Positions 52,366-60,270 of a stretch of DNA of 64,000 nucleotides are shown here, piece after piece. Location of the stretch: the NCBI GenBank assembly GCA_937889015.1, contig CALARR010000273.1:7023-71022 (forward strand), given 5' to 3'. Positions within the stretch are counted from its first letter, which is position 1, and each line of letters begins with the position of its first letter. The stretch comes from an uncultured Planctomycetales bacterium. GTDB taxonomy: Bacteria; Planctomycetota; Planctomycetia; Pirellulales; Thermoguttaceae. A model generated the notes under the pieces. That model made no database searches, was not told the DNA's origin, and was given only the letters and a program-made list of their open reading frames with translations. The translations under genes and the position numbers were made by a program.

Positions 52366-54063
52366 CTAGCGGTCCGGTGCGGCGCGGGGCGGCGGAGGCG
52401 GCTGGGTTCCCTCGCCGCTGCCGGCACTTGCCTCGCGCACCACGCGAAAACCATAACAGTTGAGCCGATAGCCGGGCGAGTTGGCGTCGCGATCCGTGGG
52501 CCGGCAAGCGGCGGCCTTGGCGTTCCAGTGACCGCCGCGCAGGACCTTCATGGGCGAAGCGCCGGGCGCGGACGGGCCGGTGGGATCGCGCGGCGCGCTG
52601 ACTGCGTAGTAGCTGGCGTCGAACCAATCGGCACACCACTCGGCCACGTTGCCCGCCATGTCATACAGCCCCAAGGCGTTGGGCGTCTTCTGAGCCACGG
52701 GATGCGGCTGGCGTTCGGCATTGTCCCAATACCAGGCGCTCTGGCCCAGGTCGCGGCTGGGAGTACCACCCGAGCGCGCTGCGTATTCCCACTCGGCCTC
52801 GGTCGGCAGGCGATAGGCGCCTTGCGGCAGGTTCTCCATGGCGGCCAGTCGCTTGCAGAACTCCAGCGCGTCGTCGTGGCTGACCGATTCCACGGGCCAT
52901 TGGGACGTGTCGCGTCCGGCGACGGCCGCAGCCGCCTTGCCGCCGGCCGAGAACGCGCTGGGGTTGTGGCCCATCACGGTCTGATACTGGCGCTGCGTGA
53001 CCTCGGTCTGGGCGAGATAGAAGGGGCGGGTGATGGCCACGCGATGGGCCGGGCGCTCGTTGTCCAGGCCTTCGCCCAGCGGCGATCCCATGCTGAACTC
53101 CCCGGCCGGAACGCGGATCAATCGCATGCCGAGCGAATTGACGATCATCGGCTCGCCCGAGTCGCTTGGACCTGCGGCGCTTCCGCCGGAAGTGCCGCCC
53201 GTGGGCGTTGTGCCCGTGGTTGAGCCGCTGCCGGGCCGGCTGGGGCCGCCGGTGACCAGGGTCAGGTCGAAGTCGTCGTGGATTTCGCCTTTGAGGGCCG
53301 GAGTCTGGTAGCCGTTGAACTTGCGCGCCACGTAGGTCTTGGTTTGATCGCTGGCGAACTTGTAGAGCTCGACCAGCGACACGCGGCTGTCGCGGTTGGT
53401 ATCGGCCTGGCCTTGCAGTCCTTGGAGCACGAAGTTCATGAACACGCCGTGGCCAAAGTCCTTCTCCTCCATCGAGACCTGGCCGGGCGCGCAACTGGTC
53501 AACAACAGAATGCCCTGCGGCGGCGGATCGAGCGTCAGGCCCAGCGAACCAGCGCCGCGCAGGGGAACGGCCGACCGCTGGCCTTGCAGACGCGGATCGT
53601 TGCGGCAGGCGTCGACCAGGAGGAGCTTCATCGCGGCCGGGCATTTGTCCAGCCGGTCGTAGATTCCGTCCAGGGCGATCATCGTCTCTGGGCTGCCGAG
53701 CCGGGTCTCGGTGGGGCAGAGGTAGCTCTTGCCGTCCAAATGCACGCCGTGGCCGCTGAAGGCCACCACCAGCAGGTCCTTGGGCTGCACCAGCGACAGG
53801 ACCAGGTTGAGTTGCTCTTCGATGTTGGTCTTCATGGGCCGATACTTGGTCAGTTCGGCCTTGTCTTGCAGGAGGAAGACGTGCTGCTGGGGGAATCCGG
53901 CGCCGACCAGGCGTTCGGCCAGGGCGCGCATGTCGGCCCCGCAGTATTTCAGCGGCTCGACGTTGGCGTAATCGTCGACGCCGACCAGCAGGGCCCAGCG
54001 GCTGCTTTCATCCGCGGCGGCGGGCAAACACGACCAGAGGGCCAGGCAACAGGCGGTGAGCAT
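52366..54063 (-). CDS. Secreted caspase (C14) fused to an FGE-sulfatase-like domain
   Basis: 565 residues with a signal peptide (MLTACCLALWSCLPAAADE). Residues 22-270 are a caspase-family protease: WALLVGVDDY, catalytic H105 in FSGHGV and C153 in LLVDACRNDPR. A canonical EF-hand loop D221-T-N-R-D-S-R-V-S-L-V-E232 lies within it. A Gly/Ser/Thr linker (272-303) leads to an FGE/SUMF1 domain (304-545) with NSLGMRLIRVPAGEFSMGSP, RLPTEAEWEYAARSG and NVAEWCADWFD. Of the two FGE active cysteines only the second is kept (C520); the first position is A515. It likely acts as a binding domain rather than an active FGE. It heads the operon-like set to 49388. Confidence 0.9.
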   Translation of the reverse strand: MLTACCLALWSCLPAAADESSRWALLVGVDDYANVEPLKYCGADMRALAERLVGAGFPQQHVFLLQDKAELTKYRPMKTNIEEQLNLVLSLVQPKDLLVVAFSGHGVHLDGKSYLCPTETRLGSPETMIALDGIYDRLDKCPAAMKLLLVDACRNDPRLQGQRSAVPLRGAGSLGLTLDPPPQGILLLTSCAPGQVSMEEKDFGHGVFMNFVLQGLQGQADTNRDSRVSLVELYKFASDQTKTYVARKFNGYQTPALKGEIHDDFDLTLVTGGPSRPGSGSTTGTTPTGGTSGGSAAGPSDSGEPMIVNSLGMRLIRVPAGEFSMGSPLGEGLDNERPAHRVAITRPFYLAQTEVTQRQYQTVMGHNPSAFSAGGKAAAAVAGRDTSQWPVESVSHDDALEFCKRLAAMENLPQGAYRLPTEAEWEYAARSGGTPSRDLGQSAWYWDNAERQPHPVAQKTPNALGLYDMAGNVAEWCADWFDASYYAVSAPRDPTGPSAPGASPMKVLRGGHWNAKAAACRPTDRDANSPGYRLNCYGFRVVREASAGSGEGTQPPPPPRAAPDR

Positions 54064-54488
54064 AGATGGCTTACCTTTTTCAATTCACCATACCTGGACG
54101 CGTGAGCCAATACAACGATCTGAATGGACCGCCCCCATCTGAGGACGCGGCATCAAGCGAAGCTTGGCTGGAGGCCCATCTGGGGTGGGGCCGGGGTAGG
54201 AAACTCATCGCGCGGCGACGCTGGATGCCGGTTCGGGTAACGATTGTCGTATCGCGCCGATCCCAGGTTCTTCTTCGTCGTTTGTCGGCTATCCAGTCTT
54301 CTGGGCTCCTGCAAACTGGGGTGATTTGCTAAACTATAGGGGGTCGATGCGTGCCCGACTTATGGTTCCCCGGCGGCTGCTGTTGTGCGGCCTGTCTGGA
54401 AGGACGAGCGGCGGCAACGGCTTTGGGGTGGGCTGAACTGTCTTCAGGCTCACCGGGTCAATTTATTGAACGATGCAAGAGGTGTGAC
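54064..54488. other. Divergent intergenic region, no gene seen
   Basis: 425 bp between the start of the caspase-FGE gene (minus) and the cyclophilin gene (plus). It must hold both promoters, but I cannot pick a convincing -35/-10 pair. A 9-bp TAAACTATA stretch near 54330 is the only AT-rich patch. No repeat or RNA gene recognised. Confidence 0.4.
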
Positions 54489-55058
54489 ATGCTAGCGCGT
54501 GGTGTGTTGATTGCGTGCTCTGTGACCCTGGCAGCAGTAGGAGGAATTATGGCGGCAGGCAACGAGAAGCTTCCGAGGTGTTTCCTGGACATTACCGCGG
54601 ACGGAAAACCGCTGGGGCGGATCGTCGTCGAGCTGCGCTCCGACGTGGTGCCGAAGACGGCCGAGAACTTCCGCGCCCTGTGCACGGGCGAGAAGGGGTT
54701 CGGCTTCAAGGGGTCGTCCTTCCACCGCGTGATCCCCGGCTTCATGTGCCAGGGGGGGGATTTCACCAACCACAACGGCACGGGCGGAAAGTCGATCTAC
54801 GGCGCCAAGTTCGCCGATGAGAACTTCACGCTCAAGCACACCGGCCCAGGCGTGCTGAGCATGGCCAATGCGGGACCAAACACCAACGGTTCGCAGTTCT
54901 TCCTGTGCACGGCCAAGACCGCCTGGCTGGACGGCAAGCACGTGGTCTTCGGCGCGGTGGTCGAAGGCATGGACGTGGTGCGTAAGGTCGAGGGCCTGGG
55001 ATCCGAGTCAGGTCAGACCCGGGCCAAGATCGTCGTGGCCGACTGCGGTCAACTATAG
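54489..55058 (+). CDS. Exported cyclophilin-type peptidyl-prolyl isomerase, eukaryote-like
   Basis: 189 residues from ATG 54489, with AAGAGGTG upstream. A hydrophobic N-terminus (VLIACSVTLAAVGGIM) suggests export or anchoring. The cyclophilin domain follows from about residue 30, with active-site R80, F85, Q88 (FHRVIPGFMCQGGDF), F138, W146 and H151. The sequence is strikingly close to animal and plant cyclophilin A (TAENFRALCTGEKGFGFKG, ILSMANAGPNTNGSQFF-like block, WLDGKHVVFG, final ADCGQL). It catalyses proline isomerisation during protein folding. A clear terminator follows at 55090. Confidence 0.95.
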   Translation: MLARGVLIACSVTLAAVGGIMAAGNEKLPRCFLDITADGKPLGRIVVELRSDVVPKTAENFRALCTGEKGFGFKGSSFHRVIPGFMCQGGDFTNHNGTGGKSIYGAKFADENFTLKHTGPGVLSMANAGPNTNGSQFFLCTAKTAWLDGKHVVFGAVVEGMDVVRKVEGLGSESGQTRAKIVVADCGQL

Positions 55059-55089
55059 GCCGCGCCGCCGCCGAGAAACGCGAATTGCC

Positions 55090-55128
55090 CCGGATTCCCG
55101 CCGGTAGCGGCAGGAATCCGGTTTTTTT
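55090..55128 (+). terminator. Rho-independent terminator of the cyclophilin gene
   Basis: CCGGATTCC (55090-55098) pairs with GGAATCCGG (55113-55121), with further inner pairing, followed by seven Ts (55122-55128). It lies 31 bp after the stop codon. Confidence 0.88.
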
Positions 55129-55147
55129 GCGCGATGAGTCTCGACGG

Positions 55148-55252
55148 AAAACGACCTTGCGGTTCGTCATTCCGCCAAACGAAGACTCCGCCCGGCTCGA
55201 GATCCTTCGCTCCGCTGAGGATGACTGCGCCGCGCTGAGGATGACTCGGCAT
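55148..55252. repeat. Dispersed palindromic repeat with duplicated 13-mer
   Basis: GCTGAGGATGACT is repeated at 55214-55226 and 55234-55246, 20 bp apart, beside GAGATCCTTCGCTCCGCT. This wording (read in reverse, AGTCATCCTCAGCGGAGCGAAGG, split here as two blocks) is a type I recall as common between genes in several phyla. It lies between the two terminators at 55090 and 55312. Confidence 0.45.
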
Positions 55253-55311
55253 GGGCTACGCGCAAACGAACGAAGAGGCGTCTGTGCCGGCTCGACCGGC
55301 AAGAAACAACA

Positions 55312-55347
55312 AAGACGCGCCGGCCGCGAGAATGGCCGGCGCGTCTT
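55312..55347 (-). terminator. Terminator of the rplI operon, possibly bidirectional
   Basis: AAGACGCGCCGGCC (55312-55325) and GGCCGGCGCGTCTT (55334-55347) form a perfect 14-bp stem with an 8-nt loop. On the minus strand it is followed by TGTTGTTTCTT. It is 28 bp past the rplI stop. On the plus strand GTTTT follows, so it may also back up the cyclophilin terminator. Confidence 0.85.
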
Positions 55348-55375
55348 GTTTTGCGTGTGCCGCGGAGTTCCGGGC

Positions 55376-55927
55376 TCAGGTGCCGCTTTCGCCCGGCTCG
55401 TCCTCGCCGACCGAGGGAACGACCCAGACCTTCAGATCGCTTTCGATGTCCTGGCCGAAGTGGATCTGCACGGTGTACAGGCCCAGTTCCTTGAGCGGTC
55501 CCTTGAGGCGGACCTGGTCGGCGTGGATGGTGAAGTTCTGCCGCTTGAGGGCATTGACGATCTCGGGCGCGCCGACGGAGCCGTAGAGGTGGCCTTCGTC
55601 GTTGGCGTTGGCCTCGATGGTCACGCTTTGCTTGGAGACCTCGTCGGCCAGGGCCAGGAGCTTGGAGTGACGCGCGCGCTCCAGTTCCAGCAACCGTGCG
55701 CGATGCTTCTCGACCATCCGCTTGTGATGGTCGGTGGCGATGGTGGCCAGGCCCTGCGGGAGCAGGTAGTTCTTGGCGTATCCGGCCTTGACCTCGACCA
55801 CGTCTCCTTGGCGTCCGAGGTGTTCGACCGACTGCACCAGCAGCAGTTGGATCCCGCCGTGCGGGCCGGTCGGAAGGCGTTTGTTGCGGGAAGGGACCCG
55901 CCTGTTTTGTGTCTTGGAGCTGGGCAT
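55376..55927 (-). CDS. rplI: 50S ribosomal protein bL9
   Basis: 183 residues from ATG 55927, with GAGG upstream. The N-domain signature LLVQSVEHLGRQGDVVEVKAGYAKNYLLPQGLATIAT is intact (given as a block). It is preceded by a basic extension of about 28 residues that usual bL9 lacks but that I recall in other planctomycetes. The long helix and C-terminal domain (LYGSVGAPEIVNALK) follow. It binds 23S rRNA near the L1 stalk. Last gene of the rplY-pth-rpsF-ssb-rplI cluster. rpsR, often between ssb and rplI, is absent. Confidence 0.96.
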   Translation of the reverse strand: MPSSKTQNRRVPSRNKRLPTGPHGGIQLLLVQSVEHLGRQGDVVEVKAGYAKNYLLPQGLATIATDHHKRMVEKHRARLLELERARHSKLLALADEVSKQSVTIEANANDEGHLYGSVGAPEIVNALKRQNFTIHADQVRLKGPLKELGLYTVQIHFGQDIESDLKVWVVPSVGEDEPGESGT

Positions 55928-55974
55928 GCGAACCTCGTATCGAAACTGGCTTGGATGATGAGAACGGTGGATGG

Positions 55975-56448
55975 TCAGAAGGGGATGTCTTCGCCGCCCG
56001 CGCTGGCCGGGGGGCCAGCCTCAAACTCGTCGGGGGGCGGCGGGGCTTGTTGCGGCCGGGCGCCGCCGCGTGCCGGGCGGCCTTCGCTCGGTCCGTTGCC
56101 GCCACCTCCGGCGCCCTGGCCGCGTGCGCCGAGCATTTGCATCTGCTCGCCGATCACACGGAGCTTGGAGCGTTTCTGCCCCTCGCTTTCCCAGGTGTCG
56201 AGCTTCAGGCGGCCTTCGATCAGGACCGGCGAGCCTTTGCTGAGGTACTCGCTGGCCACCTCGGCGGTGCGCGACCAGAGGGTGACGTCGACGAAGGTCG
56301 TCTCCTCGATCCACTCGCCGTTGGCGTTCTTGCGACGGCTGTTGATGGCTAGGCCGATCTCCGTCACGGCCGTTCCGGTGGGGGTATAGCGCAGTTCGGG
56401 ATCACGGGTCAGGTTGCCCATGAGGATCACGCGATTGAAACTGGCCAT
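55975..56448 (-). CDS. ssb: Single-stranded DNA-binding protein
   Basis: 157 residues from ATG 56448, with AAGGAG upstream. The OB fold starts ASFNRVILMGNLTRDPELRYTPTG and includes FVDVTLWSRTAEVASEYLSKGSPVLIEGRL. A Gly/Pro-rich linker (110-150) ends in the acidic tip DIPF that recruits replication and repair partners. It binds single-stranded DNA as a tetramer in the cytoplasm. Placement between rpsF and rplI is the classical arrangement. Confidence 0.97.
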   Translation of the reverse strand: MASFNRVILMGNLTRDPELRYTPTGTAVTEIGLAINSRRKNANGEWIEETTFVDVTLWSRTAEVASEYLSKGSPVLIEGRLKLDTWESEGQKRSKLRVIGEQMQMLGARGQGAGGGGNGPSEGRPARGGARPQQAPPPPDEFEAGPPASAGGEDIPF

Positions 56449-56538
56449 GCAGTGCTCCTTGCCGCGGTGCCGCGCGGTCCGCGCCGGACGGTACGGAAGA
56501 ACCCACTCCGCGTCCGGGGGCCGATCGGGCTGGCTGCC

Positions 56539-56967
56539 TTACTCGATGTTGTCGCCTTCCCACCCTTCGGCGCCGACCGGAGCCGGTAGAGGCTTCTTGG
56601 GCTCCTCGGCTTCGGGCACGCTGTACGAGGCGATGGTCCCGGCCTTGGCATGGGCGACCAGCGTGTCGACGATGCGCGGATCGACCTTCAGGAACAGGAC
56701 GCGCAGCACGTCGTCGCTCAACTGGCACTTGCGCTGGATCTCGACCAGCCGCGTGCTGGGGAGGCGGAAGTACATGAGCCAGTAGACGCCCTTGCGGTGC
56801 CCTTCGATGGGATAGGCCAGACGGCGCTCTTCCCAGAAGCGGCTCACCAGGATCTCGCCGCCGGCTTCCTGGATGTTGTTGGTGATCTGCTTGGAGATCC
56901 CCTCCGGATCGCGACTGTAGCGGTTCGCGTCCAGGATGTACATGCCTTCGTAAACTTGGTCAGCCAA
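56539..56967 (-). CDS. rpsF: 30S ribosomal protein bS6, TTG start
   Basis: 142 residues. The start is taken as TTG at 56967 because GAGGAG sits 7 nt upstream and the protein then begins LADQVYEGMYILDAN, matching bS6 (VYEGMYILD). No ATG lies at the right place. EILVSRFWEERRLAYPIEGHRKGVYWLMYF holds the bS6 core (given as a block), and FLKVDPRIVD ends it. The C-terminus has an acidic tail. It pairs with bS18 in the small subunit, but rpsR is not in this cluster. Confidence 0.94.
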   Translation of the reverse strand: MADQVYEGMYILDANRYSRDPEGISKQITNNIQEAGGEILVSRFWEERRLAYPIEGHRKGVYWLMYFRLPSTRLVEIQRKCQLSDDVLRVLFLKVDPRIVDTLVAHAKAGTIASYSVPEAEEPKKPLPAPVGAEGWEGDNIE

Positions 56968-56996
56968 GACTTCGCTCCTCGAGATTGGTTGCTCGA

Positions 56997-57557
56997 CTAG
57001 GAATTGTATCGGTTCATGCACTCTTGCAGCCCGTCGCGCGCCCAAACGGCCACGGCATCGGCTGCCAGCACAATGGCTTGCTCGATCTGGGGAATCTCTT
57101 CCTTGCTGAACTTGCTCAACACGTAGTCGGCCCACTGCCATTGCGGCGGCGGCTGGCCGATGCCGATCCGCAGCCTGGGGACCATTTCCGTGCCCAGACG
57201 GTGGATGATGTTCTCCAACCCTTTCTGCCCTCCGGCCGATCCTCCGGCCCGCACCCGCAACTTGCCCAGGGGCAAGTTCAGGTCGTCGCACACCACCAGC
57301 AGTTCTTCCAGGGGCAGTTTGTAGAACTGCTGCGCCTCCAGGACGCTGGCTCCACTGAGGTTCATGAAGGTCTCGGGACGCAACAGCAACAGGGGCTGGG
57401 CCGCGATGTTGACCTCCAGGACCTCGCCTTGAAACCGGGCTCGGGGCTTGCCCGCCGCGTGGCGCCGGGCCAACTCCGCCGCGACTTCGTAGCCCACGTT
57501 GTGGCGCGTCGCCGCGTAGCTCCGGCCGGGGTTGCCCAGTCCGATCACGAGCTTCAT
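56997..57557 (-). CDS. pth: Peptidyl-tRNA hydrolase
   Basis: 186 residues, standard length. It releases tRNA from peptidyl-tRNAs that fall off the ribosome. VIGLGNPGRSYAATRHNVGYE carries catalytic H19. RPETFMNLSGASV, VVCDDLNLPLGKLRVRAGGSAGGQKGLENI (block) and RLRIGIGQPP match Pth throughout. No strong ribosome-binding site precedes ATG 57557. It lies 37 bp after rplY and 29 bp before rpsF, so it is in the same transcript. Confidence 0.97.
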   Translation of the reverse strand: MKLVIGLGNPGRSYAATRHNVGYEVAAELARRHAAGKPRARFQGEVLEVNIAAQPLLLLRPETFMNLSGASVLEAQQFYKLPLEELLVVCDDLNLPLGKLRVRAGGSAGGQKGLENIIHRLGTEMVPRLRIGIGQPPPQWQWADYVLSKFSKEEIPQIEQAIVLAADAVAVWARDGLQECMNRYNS

Positions 57558-57594
57558 CGTCCGGTCCCCAGCCCTTGGCCGCCGCGTCTCGGGG

Positions 57595-58221
57595 CTATTC
57601 CTCCTCTTCCTCCTCCTTCTTGCGACCGATCACTTCGGGTTCGCCAGGCAGGGCTTCGCCAGCCGCTTCCTCGACTTCGGCCACAGGCTCCACGCACTGC
57701 ACCACGACTTCGTCCAACTCCACGTCGAGGATCTTGGCGCCGGTCGGCAGCTTCAAATCCGCGACCTTGATTTCGCCGCCCAACTCGAGGTGGTTGATGT
57801 TCACGTGCAGTTTGTCGGGGATCTCGCTGACGTCCACCTGCAACTCGACCTCGTGGATCAAGTGCTGGATGACGCCGCCGGATCGCACGCCAGGGGCTTC
57901 GCCGCGGAGCTCGATGGCCACGGTGACTTCCACCGTCTCGTGCTCCGAGATGCGGCTGAAATCCACGTGGACCACGTTCAGGCCGAAGGTGTCCCACTGC
58001 AGCTCGCGGATGAAGGCGCGCTCGTTCAGCGCACCGCTGAGCTGCACCAGGCGGCTGCCATGGCGCACGGCGTATTCAAGCTGTTCGGCGGGCACCGCCA
58101 CGCAAACATTGGCCTGTCCGTGGCCATACAAGATGGCCGGAACAGAACCCGCCTCGCGCAGGCGGCGCGTGTGCCGGGTTCCCAGGTTCTCGCGAATTTG
58201 GACTGCTAGTGTCTCCGCCAT
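57595..58221 (-). CDS. rplY: 50S ribosomal protein bL25, long CTC form
   Basis: 208 residues from ATG 58221, with GAGGAAG upstream. The N-terminal 5S-rRNA-binding domain has LREAGSVPAILYGHGQ and LVQLSGALNERAFIRELQWD. The C-terminal TL5/CTC beta domain follows (LIHEVELQVDVSEIPDKLHVNI). The end is highly acidic (KKEEEEEE). The long CTC form also occurs as a general stress protein. It is the first gene of the pth-rpsF-ssb-rplI cluster; prs, frequently upstream in other bacteria, is not here. Confidence 0.94.
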   Translation of the reverse strand: MAETLAVQIRENLGTRHTRRLREAGSVPAILYGHGQANVCVAVPAEQLEYAVRHGSRLVQLSGALNERAFIRELQWDTFGLNVVHVDFSRISEHETVEVTVAIELRGEAPGVRSGGVIQHLIHEVELQVDVSEIPDKLHVNINHLELGGEIKVADLKLPTGAKILDVELDEVVVQCVEPVAEVEEAAGEALPGEPEVIGRKKEEEEEE

Positions 58222-58993
58222 ACGCTTCCTCGAAACTGAAGTTGCCGTCTGTGGGTCGTCTATGGGTTTCCCGCTCGCCGCCCGAGGGCCGCGCGTGGGA
58301 GCAATCGTCCGGAGGGAAGGCGAGGGATCGCCGCTGTTGCCCCTGGCGAGCACCGATGGGCCGCCGTGCGCCGCTTGAAGCGCAGCCGCCTTGGCTCGCC
58401 CCGGTCATCCATGGGGTAATCCGTTATTGTGGCGGAAAGCCAGATTATTTCAACCCCGGGGGCCGGAATTTCCCGCCCCCGACGCGACAGCAACGCTCGC
58501 GACAGCGGCCGGGCCCCAGGCACGGTGTGACGCGCTCGCAGATCGCAGGCCGATGGGGCGATGTGGGGGGCCTGCGGAAAGGTGTTGCAACGCAACCATG
58601 CAACGCACTGCCTGAGGTGTTGCCTGGACTGAGTTGGGTCGGATGCATACAAGGCGAAGAACGCCAAGAGGTTATGTCTTCCTTCGCCCACTGAGGCCAC
58701 ATAGTTCCCTGGGTTGGGTTGTTGCATCCATGTGGGGGGCGCATTCGTTCGCGTGAAAAGGCAGTTCGTTTAATACTTCGTCTTGCGTCCCGGTGCAATC
58801 GGGCGTGCAAGCGGATGGAAGCCGAATTGTCGTTGGGGGCGCGTGTGTAGTGATGCGGTTGTCGGGCCGTGTGGGTGCGTGGCAGGCTCGGTTTTTGAAA
58901 AAGGGGGGGGGTATACGCGAGGGCGCACTGGCGGCGATTTGTGCCAGCCGTAGCTGGAATAATAAATTCTTGCCGGGCTTGGGTTTGCGACAC
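58222..58993. other. Long divergent intergenic region, no gene seen
   Basis: About 770 bp between rplY (minus) and the promoter at 58994. It contains short GC-palindromes, e.g. GCCCC/GGGGC patches near 58470-58560, and a run of nine Gs near 58900. I find no protein-coding frame with believable composition and recognise no structured RNA, although the length leaves room for one. Confidence 0.45.
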
Positions 58994-59022
58994 TTGACAA
59001 TGATACTCAGTCTCAGTAATCT
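58994..59022 (+). promoter_or_regulatory. Promoter overlapped by a Fur-box-like palindrome
   Basis: TTGACA (58994-58999) and TAATCT (59017-59022) are 17 bp apart. Between them TGATACTCAGTCTCA (59001-59015) is a near-perfect palindrome with one mismatched pair around the centre, resembling Fur-type iron boxes. Repressor bound there would block RNA polymerase. The downstream operon contains hemP, a classic iron-regulated gene, which supports the reading. Confidence 0.6.
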
Positions 59023-59100
59023 AGCCTGGCGTGGTACGGCATGGTTCGCTGTGTCGGGCTCGCTAGAACCCCAAACCCAACCCCCGAACAGGTGACTGCG

Positions 59101-59847
59101 GTGCTTCCCGTCAAAGAGTTTCACGACCAGATTCGAACTGTGCACAACCGCGGATTGTTCCACGAGGCAGCCGAAATGGCGCGCGCCGGGCTGGAAATCG
59201 ACCCGGAGGACGTCCGCCTTTGGGAATTGTTGGGCATCGCTCGGCATGCCTTGCGCGACTTCCCGGGGGCAATGGAAGCCCTGGAGCAAGCCACTGTGTT
59301 GGGGCCCCTGGTGCCTGCGGCCGAGTTGGCCCTGGCCGGGTGTTACCTCGTTTCGGGACGCGAGGATCTGGCGCGCGCCATGTATCGCCATCTCGCCGAG
59401 CGGCCTCAGGTGGCGGGGCATCTCTTGCGATCCGTGGCGGCTGGCCTGCTGCACGTCGGCGAAACGTTGTGGGCCGTGGAGGTCCAGCGGCGCTACGCCG
59501 CCGAACGGCCCGACGATGACGACGCCTTGTATGCCCTGGCGCACTACATGGGACTGATCGAGTATCCGCTGGAGTTGATCCGGCCGATCGCCGATCGGGC
59601 CTGGCGGCTGAATCCGGCCAGCGTGCGCAACCGGGTGTTTCTGGCCCTCACGCACCATCGCTTGGGCGATGTCCAGCGCGGCTATGCGTTGCTCGCCGAC
59701 GTGGATCTGCGCGTGTTGCTGGAGCAATGCTGCCCCTGCCGCGTGTATGGACTGGCCAGCCTGTTCGAGGCGGCCGGCGACTGGGCGCGATACGAGGCCT
59801 GCGTGGCGCGGCTGGCCGACTTGCGGCGGCGATCCGGTGTGGAGTGA
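59101..59847 (+). CDS. TPR-repeat protein in the hemP operon
   Basis: 248 residues from a GTG at 59101, chosen because AGGTGA lies 5 nt upstream. An ATG at 59041 would give 268 residues but would leave only about a 12-nt leader from the promoter at 58994. Three or four TPR pairs are visible: GLFHEAAEMARAGLEIDPED, RLWELLGIARHALRDFPGAM, EDLARAMYRHLAERP and later ones. There is no signal peptide or membrane segment, so it is cytoplasmic. A CCPC motif (EQCCPCRVYG) lies near the C-terminus. The link to iron is by operon and promoter only. Confidence 0.8.
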   Translation: MLPVKEFHDQIRTVHNRGLFHEAAEMARAGLEIDPEDVRLWELLGIARHALRDFPGAMEALEQATVLGPLVPAAELALAGCYLVSGREDLARAMYRHLAERPQVAGHLLRSVAAGLLHVGETLWAVEVQRRYAAERPDDDDALYALAHYMGLIEYPLELIRPIADRAWRLNPASVRNRVFLALTHHRLGDVQRGYALLADVDLRVLLEQCCPCRVYGLASLFEAAGDWARYEACVARLADLRRRSGVE

Positions 59848-59875
59848 TGCCGCAGGGCGAATAAGGTGTCAGATC

Positions 59876-60172
59876 ATGGCGTACCAGGAAAATGTCGAGT
59901 CCGGCGCGAGTCGAGTGCCGGATGCCGATGGCCCGGCGAGACGTGTTTCCGGGCCGCGCCGATCCGGCGCGGAAGGTCACCGGTCTGCGAGCGGGAGCGG
60001 AGCGAACGCCGACCACGCGGACGGCGGTGACGTGCGGCCCGTGCGCCCCGCGCCACCCTGTGTGCGATCAGAAGATCTTCTGCAGGGCGGGCGCGAGTTG
60101 TGGATTGTACACGGCACGGAGGTCTATCGCTTGAGCGTGACGCGCAACAACCGACTGATTTTGCAGAAGTGA
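59876..60172 (+). CDS. hemP: Hemin uptake protein HemP, N-terminally extended
   Basis: 98 residues from ATG 59876, with AAGGTG upstream, 28 bp after the TPR gene. The last 35 residues match HemP: the S-x-x-L-x-x-G start SEDLLQGGRELWIVHG then VYRLSVTRNNRLILQK. The first 60 residues are polar and low-complexity, whereas usual HemP has only a short leader. HemP proteins are tiny, Fur-controlled regulators or accessories of heme uptake; in Burkholderia HemP activates a heme receptor gene. No heme receptor or TonB gene is in the window. Confidence 0.85.
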   Translation: MAYQENVESGASRVPDADGPARRVSGPRRSGAEGHRSASGSGANADHADGGDVRPVRPAPPCVRSEDLLQGGRELWIVHGTEVYRLSVTRNNRLILQK

Positions 60173-60270
60173 TCGCGCTCGGTTTGTGGTGTTCTCGACG
60201 ACGATTGGCCTTCAAGAACGGAGAGCCTATCCCAGAACCGTCACGGCCACGTCGGGCGGCCCCTCAGGGC

